Below are positions 33,362-44,988 of a DNA stretch of 46,796 nucleotides, one piece after another. Position 1 is the first letter of the stretch; every line of letters begins with the position of its first letter. This DNA comes from Cochliopodium minus (Eukaryota; Discosea; Himatismenida; Cochliopodiidae), in contig JAMYWO010000015.1 in NCBI GenBank assembly GCA_024220525.1, positions 1 to 46,796 of the forward strand, written 5' to 3'. Made by a program: the position numbers and the translations under genes. The notes below the pieces were generated by a model that saw nothing but the letters and a program-made list of their open reading frames with translations, made no database searches and was not told where the DNA came from.

Positions 33362-36300
33362 TCAGTTGAAGAACTCCTTAAAAACTTGTATCTTTTTGTA
33401 GATCTCCTTGAAATTTTGTTTGTGATTATCAAAAGGGAATTTGTTTTCTTTCATAGAAATTAATCTATTCAAGTTTTTCTCGATTTGAAGAAGAGAATCT
33501 TCTGCAATATTTTTTTGAGGATCAGAGTTTTTTTGGGGAACAAAAGAGGTGTTTTCGTTTAAGAAAAGTTTGTGTACTTTTTCCAAACAGTTGGCGTAAC
33601 TTTCTTTCTCGTACAAGTTTTGGAACATTTCATGATATGGACCCAAACTCTCCGAAAATTCTTTTGAAATCAAAAAAAAGTTTAAAAAATTTAAAGTTTA
33701 AAACTAAAAAGAATGAAAAATGATTGAATGTTTAAAAATAAAAAATGTAAACAAAATTATTATTTAATCATTATTTTTAAATGTAAATTAAATAAATTGT
33801 TCAAAAAAAAAAAAAGAAAAGTAAAAAGAATGAAAAATGATTAAACAAAAAAGAAAATAAAAATGAAAATTTAATAAATTGATCAAAAAAAAACAAAAAT
33901 TAAAAGATAAAATAAACTAAATAAATAATGAAGATTTTCTTGATTTTTATTACCCTCAATCTCAAAATTCATTGTCTGAGAAAAAGAAACGACAGAACAC
34001 AAATTTTCATGTTTACACAAAAAGTTCTGTTCAAACTGAATCATGGAAACCAAAAGATTGTTAAGATCCTTCAAAATAATTGTCCTGTAGGGGTCATTGG
34101 GAGGCAAATAAATTTCGGAAAAAGTAGGGAATAAAACGGAGACGGCGGAGGTTATTTTCGGCCTTTTTTTGAAGGATTGTGTGCAGTATTTTATGAGGTT
34201 GGAGAGGTTTTCTTTCGAGAGGAAAGTAATCAATGATGAAAGTGTTTTTATTATCATCCAAACCGCTATGAGAAAAAAAATCATTTTTATTTTTTTATTT
34301 TTATTTTTATTTTTATTTTTTTTTGTTTTTTTTGTATTATTTTTATATTTTGTTTAAACTTTTTTTGTGAATAGATTTTTTTTGTGAATCTGATTTTTTT
34401 TCATCATTTTATTTGTTATTTAACTTGATTTTATTATTTTTTATTTTTTCTAATTTTTATTTATTTGTTATTTTTTATTTAAAATTTTTTGTGAATAGAT
34501 TTTTTGTTTTTATTTTTATTGTTTTTATTGTTTTTTTATTATTTTAAGTTATTTTTTTGTCATTTTACTTTTGTCAGATAACAAATTATCTTTTTTGAGG
34601 GTGTCCAACAACAAGCTGGCGTATTGTGGCAAATTAAGGTTATTCAAACTTTGTTTTTCTGTGTGTACAACACTTTGGATGCAAGCCAATATTTGCGTCT
34701 TTAAAAGATAAAAATTAAAAAAAATTTAAAAATTTAAAAAATAAGAAAATTAAATTAATAAAAAATTTAAAATTAAAAATAAAAATAATTTGAGATTAAA
34801 AAATAATAAAATTAAAAAATATCAAAAATAAAATAAATTTAATTTAAAAATGATTTGAGCTTAAAAATAATAAACTAAAAATCAAAAAATAGGAATTAAA
34901 TTAAAAAAAAATTTATAAATTTAAATATAAAAAATGATGTTGGAATAAATAAAGATTAAAAAATTTTTTAATTTAAAATAGTTTTTTTTTTTTTACGAAT
35001 AAATCGGTGTTGTATTTTTGAGCAGGAAAAGATTTGAGATTTTCTAGGCACAGAGGAAGAATTTTGGAGAGGTAAGTCGAGGTGTGAGCAGAGTGGAAGA
35101 AGGGGAGGGGAATCTTTTTGAGGAGAACTGCTCCTTTTAAAAAATCAAATTCTTTTGAGGGTGCCACGAATTTGTTCCAAATGATTTCCTAAGTAAAATA
35201 AAAATAAATAAATGAAATGAATAAACCAAGATATTTAAATTAAAAATAAAAAAAAAAAAATTGTAAAATAAAAGAAATAAGATTTAAAAGAAAATAAATA
35301 AAATTAACATCAAAAAAATTAAAATTAAAATTAATGAAAAAGAAAAAAATTAAAATTAAAGAAAAAGATAATATAAATAAAATCAAATTAACATCAAAAA
35401 AAATTGAAATTAATAATGAAAATAAAATAAAAATTTAAAATGAAAAATGAAATTGATTCTTCTAAAAAAAAAGTTTAAATAATAACATCAAAATTTTAAA
35501 TTTTTTTTTTCAAAAAAATACTTTATGAGGAATACTCAAGTGAGGAAGGAAACTCCTCAAAATTCTCAACAATCTTTCTTGAATGGGATGAATAGGGAAA
35601 GAAAGGTCCATGGAGAAGAAAATGTTGAGGAGTGCTTTGATGTGTTGGACGCGGAGGTTGGCAGAGGCGTGTTTGATGAAGAAGGTCCATAGCTGCAAGA
35701 TGAAGTGGAAGCGGATGTTGCTTTTGGTGAGGATGTTCTCGAAGAACCACTTCTCCACTTTCTTCGTCTCTTTGTATTCGTTCATTTGGATTATCAGGGA
35801 ACATCCTGCTCCCATGATTTCTTTTTTTTTATTTTTTTTGGAAAAAAAAAATAAAAATTATTTTTACATTTTTGTAATCCCATTTTTTATTTTATTAAAT
35901 ATTTTTATCTTCAACTTTATTTTATTTATTTTTTATTTACATTTTTATTTAAATTTTTTAAAAGTTTTTATTTTTTATTCTTAAATTTATTTTTTATTTT
36001 TTATTCTTTTATTTTTGATACTTAACATTTTTTATTTAAATTTTTTTAAAAGTTTTTATAATATTTTTTTTAAATTGAATCTTACTCTCCCACATGAAAA
36101 AAGAACCATCATTAGAAGAAAAGAAAACAAGACGAGACTGATCCAAAGCAAACAAAATAGATTGAAAATAAGGGTCAATCCTCTCAACAATCTCGTCACC
36201 AAGCCTCTCACTCAAAAAGATGGACAAAGCCAAAAGTTTGATGGGAGACAAAGAATCGGAATTATCTTTGACGACAAAGTGGTCGTAGAACCCCGTTTGG

Positions 36301-38643
36301 TGCTTCGTTTCCAACTCGTTGACCTTTTTGGCGGTTTCTTTCACTTCTCCCCAGAACTTTCCGGAGATGTGGATCGAGATGGATTCTTCGTGTTCGAGTG
36401 AGAGTGGGGAAGGGAAAACTTGGCTGAATAAAGAAAATGGTTTTTTTTAAAAAAAAAAATAATTTTACTTTTTTTTTTTTTTGTAAGTATGAATTTAAAT
36501 TTTTGGGTTATCTTTGTCAATAAGGTTTAATTTTCTTTTTTGATTTTTATTTTCATAAATTTTTTTGTTTTTTTTTTATCTTTTTTTTTTTAAATAAAGA
36601 TTGGTTTCTATTTTATATTTAAGTTGGATTAAATCATTTTTTTGAATTTATTTTTATTTTAATATCATCTGAATTATTTTTATAATTTTTTTAATTGATT
36701 TTTCTTTTTTAATTCTTTTTTTTTTCTTACCAAGCAATCTGAAATATGATCTCGGCTATCTTGGAGATCTGACTCGGAACCCTTGCGGAAATCAAAGAAG
36801 AGAAATATCTCAGTACAAGGCAAGATTTGTCCACACTTTTCATTAGCTCCTCCATCTGACTTTCCAAAGTGTTCTCCTCTTCTAAAAATGCTCCAGTCAT
36901 CTGAAAGAAATTCAAAAAATTTTAAATAAATGAAAAGTAGATTTTATTTAAAAGGAAAAATTTTGTTCAAATTTTTTAAATTTTCGAAATTTTTTGTGAA
37001 AAAAATAGATTTTAAATCTTTTTAAGAATATCAAAAAATTGTAAATATGAAAAAAATCTTGATTTTCATTAATACTTTTAATTTTTTTTTAAGAAAATAG
37101 TGATTTTCATTATTACTTAATATAAAAAAATTTTTTTAAATTTTTTTTTTTTTTTTTTTACTTCATTTTCATCTTGCATCTCATTTTGGTTGGCATACTC
37201 AAGTTTCTTTTGAGCAATTTCTTTTTTGTTTTGAGAAACTATTTTTGCTGAAGAATAGAGATTCTCCCAGAACCATACGGTAGACTTGGAGAGGATGTCT
37301 ATTGAGTCTACGAGGGAGAAACTTTTGTCTTTTTCAGCGCAGAATTTGGAGAGATTCACGAAACATGATACGATGGCCAACAGAGAGTTTTTTTTGGTAA
37401 AGTTTCCCAAGCTATCTCTCACTATCAACTTTAGAACAGAAACAACTATTTTTTTTAATTTTTAATTTTATGAAATTTATTGAAACTTTCAAAAAGAATC
37501 AAGAAAATTTGAACAAAATTATTTTAAAATTTGTATGTTTAAAAAAATATTGGTTTTAGAATTTTTTTTTTTGAAGGAGAATGTTATTATTTAAAAAAAG
37601 AGTTTTAAAATTTATTGAAGTGTTATTTTTTTTTTGATTTTTATATTTAGTTTTTTTTAAATACTTTAAATAATAATTTATTGAAAATTTTAAAATTACT
37701 TGTAATGGTTCTTTTATTTTTCCAAAAATTTTAGTAAAATTATTTTTGAATGTATATTGTGTAATTTATTTTGAATAATTCATTCTTTATTTTTACATGC
37801 AGAAGCACAACTGTATGCTTCTTGAGTGTTGTCGTGTTCATGTGGAATGTATACTTCATTGATGTATTTCAATACTTTTGTAAATGTCGCCTCTTTGAAA
37901 TATGGTTGAAGATCGCTGTAGGAATTGACGAATTTGATGAAATCCTTTTTCATGGAGATGAATTCCCTTACAATCACTTTGAATTCGGGAAAGATGGATG
38001 GATCGTTAAGATAATCTATCAGTGTATGTATCAATTCGTTATAATAGTTATATATCCTGAAGATCACTTGTATTATCATATCTCCTTGAGAGATCATCTC
38101 ACAAAATTTATTCAAGCATTTCGACATCTTTATATTCATTGATAAAGAAGAAATTAATAGGAATATACTTTTATAATTTGATATAGTTGAATATGTATAT
38201 AAAAAGCAAAATATCCTGAAGAATTTTTTTGTTCTATTTGATAAGGGATCAATATAAATCTTCTTGATTAATGATTATTGGATTCTATTTAAAATGAGCT
38301 TGATTTTATTACCTTTGGGAAGACCATTTCGTAATAATCCTTCATATCATCCAATTCCCTTGCCATATGTATAGTTATTTTCTTTAATGTATCTGTTAAT
38401 GCGATCACCAAGGGTATATTTTGCTCATTATCGTATATATCCTGTTAAAAATACAAAATATGATGAATAAATTAACATTAATATCAATTTATCAATATAA
38501 CTGACACCTATTATTTTCTTCAATTGTTTATAGCTATCTTGAATCTCGTCATTATTCCAATTTTCTAAATCTTTTAATATCTCTATCTTTTCATCTACTT
38601 CTTTATCAAGAAAATCCTCTAATCTTGAAGACATATGAGACAT
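33362..38643 (-). CDS. Large alpha-helical protein, unknown function
   Basis: Eleven exons on the minus strand: 38506-38643, 38313-38441, 37797-38127, 37162-37445, 36731-36900, 36086-36423, 35522-35820, 34997-35188, 34569-34698, 33954-34265 and 33362-33660. They total 2,622 nt, exactly 874 codons, which supports reading all of it as one gene rather than two. The open frame that runs past 37797 to a stop at 37780 is then intron. The protein is almost wholly helical with leucine/phenylalanine heptads (LQLWTFFIKHASANLR, PIQERLLRILRSFLPHL), suggesting an ARM/HEAT-like solenoid. No catalytic motif is visible and I recognise no family. Several introns are over 300 bp and nearly pure A/T. Confidence 0.6.
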
Positions 38644-38997
38644 TTATACAATGTGAATTAAATATATCAACAATTTTTTTTTTTTTTTCTTCAAAAATTA
38701 AAATTTTCAAAATGGCGCAAAATAAAAAAAAAAATTTGAAGAATTAATTTGAAGAAATAATATAATCTATTTATTTGAATGGAAATTAAAAGGAAAATTG
38801 TAAATTGCAATTGTTGTTTTTCAAAATTTTATTGGAAAAGAAAAATATTTTTATTTCTTTTTATTAATGTCCATATAAATGGAAAATATATCTTTATGTG
38901 GAATGATTAGGGATTGATTTCTATATAAAATATATTGACAAATCAAATATAAGAGAAAATATATGAAAATTATTAAAAATATAAATTATTATTTAAT
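38644..38997. other. Intergenic region
   Basis: About 350 bp, AT-rich, no gene seen; probably the promoter of the helical-protein gene. Confidence 0.55.
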
Positions 38998-39006
38998 AAA
39001 AAAAAG
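38998..39006 (-). terminator. Pol III T-run terminator of 5S rRNA
   Basis: Nine As on the plus strand touch the 5S 3' end, giving a T9 stop on the minus strand. Confidence 0.8.
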
Positions 39007-39088
39007 GTTACAACACTGTGGCTTCGCGTGTAGTCTCCCACCACACTACTAACACAGCTCAATGATGTTTGACTTCGCAGATCGAGAC
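39007..39088 (-). rRNA. rrn5: 5S rRNA, 3' two-thirds, truncated at an N
   Basis: Read on the minus strand the 82 nt match the 3' part of eukaryotic 5S rRNA. GTCTCGATCTG at the cut end corresponds to the ATCTCGTCTGATCTCG region, TTAGTA is followed by GGTGGGAGAC (the box C/loop E area), and the 3' end is GTTGTAACC. About 35 nt of the 5' end, which should pair with that 3' end, are missing because the sequence stops at the N at 39089. A pol III T-run follows directly. This is a normal 5S gene cut by an assembly gap rather than a degraded copy. Confidence 0.88.
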
Positions 39089-39158
39089 NTTTTTTTATTT
39101 TTTATTTTTGTTTTTTTTTTTATTTTTTATTTATTTTTTTATTTTTTTATTTTTTTTT
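39089..39158. other. Single N and T-rich low-complexity tract
   Basis: The only ambiguous base of the window (39089) cuts the 5S rRNA. It is followed by about 70 bp of T-runs with occasional A. It is best read as an unresolved assembly position; the tract is also the intron that follows the WDR3-like exon. Confidence 0.7.
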
Positions 39159-39160
39159 AC

Positions 39161-39319
39161 TATCCCACATCTTGATTGCACCGTCCTTTCCAGAAGTGAA
39201 CAACAAGTGAGTGTCGGGGATGAATTTGACCTTGGTGACGCTGTCATCATGGGCCCATACTGATTTGTGGCAATCTCCAAAGTCCATACCCCAAATCTTG
39301 ATGTTTTTGTCTGCAGATC
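39161..39319 (-). pseudogene. WDR3: Orphan exon of WDR3/UTP12 (WD40, ribosome biogenesis)
   Basis: The 159 bp translate on the minus strand to [20 protein letters not shown], then AHDDSV and [16 protein letters not shown], two WD40 blades nearly identical to WDR3/UTP12, a UTP-B component of the small-subunit processome. The exon has a good acceptor (before 39319) and donor (after 39161). No other WDR3 exon is present: to the right is a microsatellite and another gene, to the left the N and 5S rRNA. It is therefore a fragment, created by misassembly or rearrangement. The sequence itself is intact and shows no decay. Confidence 0.85.
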
Positions 39320-39324
39320 CTAAA

Positions 39325-39472
39325 AATAAAAATTAAAAAAATAAAAAATAATAAAATAAAAAAAAAAAAATAAAAAAATAAAAAAATAAAAAAATAAAAA
39401 AATAAAAAAATAAAAAAATAAAAAATAAAAAATAAAATTAAGAAAAAATTAATTAAAAATTAAAAAAATCTA
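39325..39472. repeat. (AAAAAAT)n microsatellite at a probable junction
   Basis: A run of ATAAAAAA units separates the orphan WDR3 exon (minus) from a 5'-truncated reductase gene (plus). Both neighbours should continue into this space but do not. Confidence 0.85.
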
Positions 39473-39473
39473 G

Positions 39474-40731
39474 GGTTTGCTCAGTATGTGAAAATGGATC
39501 ATAACAAAGTGGCTAAAAAACCAAAAAATTACAATTTTGTGGAAAGCGCTTGTTTTCCCCTTGCTGCTTTGACTTCTTATCAATCCCTCGTAACCAAAGC
39601 AAATATCCAAAAAGACCAAAAAGTTTTGATTTTGGGAGGCTCTGGTGGTACTGGTAAAAATAAGAATTATTTTTTATTTTTTACTTGTATTTTTTATTAT
39701 TTTATTCATTTTATTTTTTATTTTTTTAATGTTATTTTTATTTTTTATTTTTTATTAATTTTTATTAAATAATTATTATTTATTTTTTTATTTTTTATCA
39801 ACATATTTTTTATTTTTATTTTAATGTCATTTTTTATTATTTATTTTTATTTTTATTTTTATTTTTATTTTTTATATTTTTTTGTTTTTTTTAGGAAGTT
39901 ATGCAATCCAAATTGCAAAGGCAAAAGGTTGTTATGTTGCTGTGACTTGTTCTTCGCGTAATGTAGAGTACTGCAAAAACTTGGGAGCAGATCAAATCAT
40001 CAACTATGAAAATTCTAATTGGTGGGAGGTTTTAAAAGGTTTAAAAAAAATTAAAATATTTTTTTGAATTAAATTAATTTATTTTTCAATTCTCATTTTT
40101 TTTATTTTTTTTATTTTTTTTTATTTTTTATTTTTTTAACTTATTTTTTAAACTTATTTTATTTTTCCTTTTATAGGAGAAAATTATGATGTGATTCATC
40201 AATGTTATTATAATGAAAACGATTACAACAATGCCAGCTTAGTTCTTAAGAAAAAGGGATCCATGTTTGTCTCCATTGTAATCAAAAATGAAAAGTTTAC
40301 TGTAGGAAAGATGGCTTCTGAAGGTATTTTTATTTTGATTTTTTTTTGACATTTTTTATTTCTTATTTTTATTTTTTTATTTTTTATTATTTTTATTATT
40401 TCGATTTTTGATAATTTTTTATTTTTATTTTTTATCTTTATTTTTCTTTTTTTATTTTTATTTTAAAATTTTTTGTTTAAAAGCTGGAAAAATTTTATCG
40501 AGAAAGTTGAAAGGATTGTTGGGAATAAGCTATGCATCAGTCATCTGCGAATCAAACTACCAAGACTTGGAAAAAGTAAAGGAGATGATAGAGAAAGGAG
40601 AAATAAAGCCGTGCTGCAACCACATCTACTCTTTCGAGGAGACCCCCGAGGCTTTCAAGTTTTCCGACACTGGCAAGGCTGTAGGGAAGATTGTTGTCAT
40701 CGTTAGAAGAGAAAATGAAAATGAAAAATGA
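39474..40731 (+). CDS. MDR-family quinone oxidoreductase-like, 5' part missing
   Basis: A medium-chain dehydrogenase/reductase (zeta-crystallin or RTN4IP1-like). Exons 39474-39653, 39895-40038, 40177-40323 and 40484-40731. The first visible residues, FAQYVKMDHNKVAKKP, correspond to about residue 90-110 of the family, so the N-terminal catalytic fold is absent. NADPH-binding fold: LGGSGGTGSYAIQIAKAKG, with CSSRNVEYCKNLGADQIINY after it. The end FEETPEAFKFSDTGKAVGKIVV is typical. The exon starts in phase 1 after a proper acceptor, so an upstream exon is required, yet only a microsatellite and a foreign exon lie there. Intact as far as it goes; truncated by the junction. Confidence 0.85.
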
Positions 40732-40838
40732 TTGAGAAAAAATTCTTTGGAAAAGAAAAAAAAATTGATTTTTATTAAATTTATTATTATTTCAAAAAAA
40801 ATAAAAATGAAAATTATTTTAATAATTTTTTCTTTTTT

Positions 40839-42713
40839 TTAATTCAAAATTTCTTTTGATATTCCGGGACATCCTAACATTTTTTTTTGTAAAAAATTTT
40901 GAATTTTTTAAATTTTTTGATTTCTTTTTTTTTTTTTACCTCCGTTGTTTCCTGAACTATTTTGATTATCTTGAACGGATGACTCAAACATTTCAAATTT
41001 GCATTCATTACTACAAAAAACAGCCCCACCTGCATTTGCTGCATTAAAAAAAATAGATAAATGATTTTAAAATAAAGAATGAATATAATTTATTTTACCA
41101 GAATTATGAACAATGACAGATCTAAAAAAAAATTAAAAAAAAATTTAAAAATAAAATTTCTTTACTGATTAATGAAAAGAGATCCTTTTCCACAATAAAT
41201 AGCACCTCCATCATTAGAACAAAAATTTTGTTGAAGTTGACATCCTTGTACATAACAAGTGGAAGAGTTTCCCACATAAATTGATCTGAAATAAAATATT
41301 AAAAATAAAAATAATTTAAAAAATTTTAATCAAAAAAAAAAAAAAATTTTTTTTTTTACCCTCCTTTCATTGTTGCCCTTTAGAAAAATTTTTATATCAA
41401 AAATAATGAATTTTTTTTAATTTTTTTATTTTTACATGTTTCCAATAAAAGAAGAACTTGTAATGTTACAAACAGAAGAAATTAAAAAAATAGCAGCCCC
41501 ATCTTGTGAACTTTTAAAAAAATAAAAATTAAAAATTATAAATATTTATTTCTTTGAAAATAAATAATTTTTTAATGAAAAATATTGAAAACAAAAAATT
41601 TTATCTTTTTTTACCTCGTTATATTTGTGAATGAAGAACCAACTATTGTGAAAGAACATTGATTTGAAGAAATAGCTCCATTCGTTCCATAAGTAGCAGT
41701 GTAGTCGCTGAAAAACTTGGATTCGTTGACTGACACATAAATATTTGGTCCAGTGCAGTAAATTGAATTAGATTGTTGGAAAAAATCAGTTTCAAAAACA
41801 TCTAAGTCAAAAAAAAGATTGATTTTAATAAAAGGCAAGTTTTATTAGAATTCAAAATTTAAATTTTTTTTTTTTTTTTTATTTTTTTTTTTTTTTAATT
41901 TTGTTTTTTTTAATTACTTATATTCGTTATTTTTTTGCTGTTGCAAGAGTTGATGGGTTGGATTCCTAATCCTCCACTTGTGAAATTTGATCTGTTGATG
42001 GTTGTATCCATTCCATCTATCATCACACTTCCCTAAAATCAAGCCAAATAAAATTTAGAAATGAAATTTCAAAAGAAAATTCTAATAGAGTAAAAATATT
42101 GAAAAAGAAAAATTTGTAAGATGCTAATTGAATCCCATTGTTTATAAAAATTCTGTTTATTTGTACTTGATTATTTTTTTTGTTTTTTTACCATGTTATT
42201 ATAGAATACAACATCTTCTATCAACATTTTTTGATTAGAATCTGAATTACATGTTCCAACAAACACTAAATATAAAATTATTAGAAATTGGTGCACTCTA
42301 TAAAAATTATATATTTAATATATCTTAGTATCAGTGCTATATACGATCATATCTTTACCAGCAGGTTCACAATTCTCTAACATCACATTTGATAAACTTC
42401 CGCCGTTGGGAAAAGAAAGGCCACTATATCCATTCCTCTTCATTTTATCTTCAGCACAAGAGATGGAGGTTTGTTGAGGGTTTTGGCCGTAGATACTCAA
42501 TGTTTTGCCTATATTGATGTTATATCCATTGAACACTCCCTTGCTGAGGGAGATGGAATCGAGATTGTTGGCCACAGAGACTGCTTTCGAAATGCTGGCG
42601 AATGGTGATTGTTCAGTACCGTTGTTTTTGTCGTTTCCATTGTTAGATACGTACCATATTTTCGCAAAAGCAATATTTAACAAAATTATCAACAATAGAA
42701 GTTCAAATTTCAT
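40839..42713 (-). CDS. Secreted pectin-lyase-like beta-helix protein
   Basis: Ten exons: 42359-42713, 42192-42265, 41918-42032, 41615-41801, 41436-41510, 41360-41377, 41166-41285, 41099-41121, 40940-41038 and 40839-40873 (1,101 nt, 366 residues). A clean signal peptide (MKFELLLLIILLNIAFA) is followed by KIWYVSNNGNDKNNGTEQSP, the usual start of right-handed parallel beta-helix surface proteins. Recurrent coils (GGAIYCGKG, GGAVFCSNE) with many N-x-S/T sites fit a glycosylated extracellular protein. Exons of 18 and 23 nt occur, and exon size roughly follows coil length. The first ATG with the signal peptide is at 42713. The C-terminus has no membrane anchor. Substrate unknown. Confidence 0.85.
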
Positions 42714-42971
42714 TTTTTTTTTTTTCAAACTTTTTCTTGAATTGATTGCAGCATTTCTTATTTGTTTTCCTTTTCTTCATTTTTTGTGTTAATTCAAAAA
42801 ACCCAATTAAAATCAATTTACTATGGAACAGATAAATTTAAATCTTAGTAATCCTAGATTTATTAGATCAAATTTTAAAAAAGTTGGAACCTTAAAATTT
42901 TGAATTTCATTTCATCAAATTTTTCTTTATTTGACAAAAAAAAAAAAAAATTGAAATAATTTAAAAACTAA

Positions 42972-44824
42972 ATGGGAAATCAATCAATGAACAGATTATC
43001 TAATTTAAGTGAAAACACACTCAATTTCATCGAATCACTCAAAGAAAACAAAATTTCAGAGAAATTGGATACTCTATTTGATGAATTATCTTCCATCAAA
43101 CCCTCTTCAGATCTTGAGAGGCTACCCAAAAATGTTTTATCACAAATACTTTCATTTTTAGATTTAAAAGATCTGGCTAAAATGTGGAGAATAAACAGAT
43201 ATATCTTCAATCTCATTACAAATTCGACATGTGCAACTGTTTTATGGAAAAATATGTGTCATAGGTAAAATATATTTTAAGGAAATATAAAGGAAATGAA
43301 ATTTCTTCAGATTATTCTTTGATCAAAGTAAGTATTATTTGATGAAAAGAAGATCAAATTATATTTATAAAAAGAGAAAGTAAATATTTCAAGATATACT
43401 GTACTCATAACATGGAATAAGAGCATTGCAAGATTAAAAAAAATTTTCATTATCATAATTGAATAATATTAAAAACTCAACACTTTTAAAACTCTATTCT
43501 TTTAGATACTACGACAAAGATATCGAGGGAAACATTGACAATATGTTGGAGGAATACGTAACTAGTTTAGTATTAACTCCATTCGAGAAGAAAATGAATA
43601 AATATGCCATCTTCTTCAAACATTTCTTCCAAATACAATGGGATCCTACACAAACGTAAAATTAAATATTTTCTTCAATTAAAATTTTTTTTAAAAAAAA
43701 AAATTAAAGAGGATGTAATATTGAATTGTCGGAAGATTTTAAAGAAGTTAGAAAAGGTTCATCTCTAATATAAATTTACTTGATTTATAAATTATAAAAA
43801 TTTTTTTTTTAAAATATTTTGTTAGTAAACTCTTCTTGGAGTGTTTCTTTGACAAAACAATCTTTTAATGTTGGAGTACATTTTTTGGAAATGGAAGGTA
43901 AATTTTTTTCGAATTAGATTTTTTTTATTATTAAAATAAATTATTTTTTTATAATTTTAATTATCATTTTTTTTATAATATTATTTTTAAATTTTTTATT
44001 ATTTAATAACATTTAATTTAATTTTTAAAAAATTTTGTTGTTTTTAGTGACAGAAATAAATGTGAACAACTTTGCTTTTGTTGGAGTGGGTTCGCATGCC
44101 CAAGGAAACTATCAAATAGACAGTTGTCTCAGTGTAAAAAAAAAATTTTTAAATTTAAACATATAAATCAACTTTTTCTTGACAATATTAGGGAGGATCT
44201 CGTAAAAAAAAAAAAAGAAAAAAAAGTCAAAAAAATTAATTATTCTTTTTTAAAGATACACATGTGATAGGTAACATTTATTTTAAATATTTTAAATTTT
44301 TTTTTTATAATTATAATCATTTTTTATTATTTAAATTTTATTTCGCTTTAATTTTTTATTTTTTGTTAAATTTTTTTTTATTTTTCAAATATTTTTTTTT
44401 TTAAACAGGATACGACAAAAGAGGGAATAATTCAATTGGTGCAAATAATAAGAATCCAAAATGGTCATTAGGAGACAGAATTGCAGTCATAATGGATTTG
44501 AACTGTCACAAGATGGGTGCCACATTAAATGGAGAATGGTTGGGTTGGCATTATGATCTGAAACATCACAAAAATGAAAAACTATATTTCATTTGTTGTA
44601 TTGCAAACACAGCAAAAGTAAAAAAAAAATTTTTTAATTTTTATTTTTAAATTTATTTTTTTATTTTTTTTTATTTATTTTTTATTTTTAATTAATTTTT
44701 TTTTTATTAGTTGAGAATAGAAAAATATTTTTGTGGATACACTTCAATTACTGGTTATATCAAGAGGAGATGGGACAAAGAAGTCTACTTGGAAAAAAAG
44801 AAAAGACAAAAAGAATTAAATTAA
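42972..44824 (+). CDS. F-box/SPRY-domain protein
   Basis: Nine exons: 42972-43264, 43506-43655, 43710-43756, 43826-43897, 44048-44133, 44192-44201, 44256-44270, 44409-44617 and 44711-44824 (996 nt, 331 residues). F-box at residues about 54-98: LERLPKNVLSQILSFLDLKDL, then VLWKNMCHR. The second half is a SPRY domain: VGVHFLEMEV, FAFVGVGSHAQGNY, GYDKRGNNSIG, GDRIAVIMDLNCHKMG and ATLNGEWLGWHY, as in FBXO45-like ligases. It would act as a substrate adaptor of an SCF or similar ubiquitin ligase. Micro-exons of 10 and 15 nt supply the loop GGSHTHVI. Confidence 0.87.
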
Positions 44825-44860
44825 AAAAAATATAAAAAAATATAAAAAAATATAATAGAG

Positions 44861-44942
44861 ATGTCCAAAACTTTACAACAGTTCAAAATTTGTTGGTTAT
44901 AAATTATTATCCGCTAACAAAGTTGTAAATTTTGGACATGTC
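44861..44942. repeat. Imperfect inverted repeat (hairpin)
   Basis: ATGTCCAAAACTTTACAAC at about 44861 is mirrored by GTTGTAAATTTTGGACAT at about 44923-44940. Inside these, TTTGTTGG faces CTAACAAA. The arms could form one stem of about 25 pairs with an AT-rich loop. It lies between the F-box/SPRY stop and the SMYD-like start, flanked by ATATAAAAAAA repeats. It could be a small MITE-like remnant or a structured RNA or terminator. Confidence 0.7.
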
Positions 44943-44988
44943 TAAAAATATAAAAAAAATATAAAAAAAATATAAAAAAAAAAAAAAA

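Noticed and set aside
37780-38139. Separate small gene ending at 37780
   Set aside because: A good donor at 37797 and a phase-matched acceptor at 37446 continue the protein, and the total length is a multiple of three.
38997-39088. snRNA or trans-spli­ced leader, because of the TACTAAC word
   Set aside because: The segment aligns with 5S rRNA on the minus strand, where this word is part of the conserved TTAGTA region.
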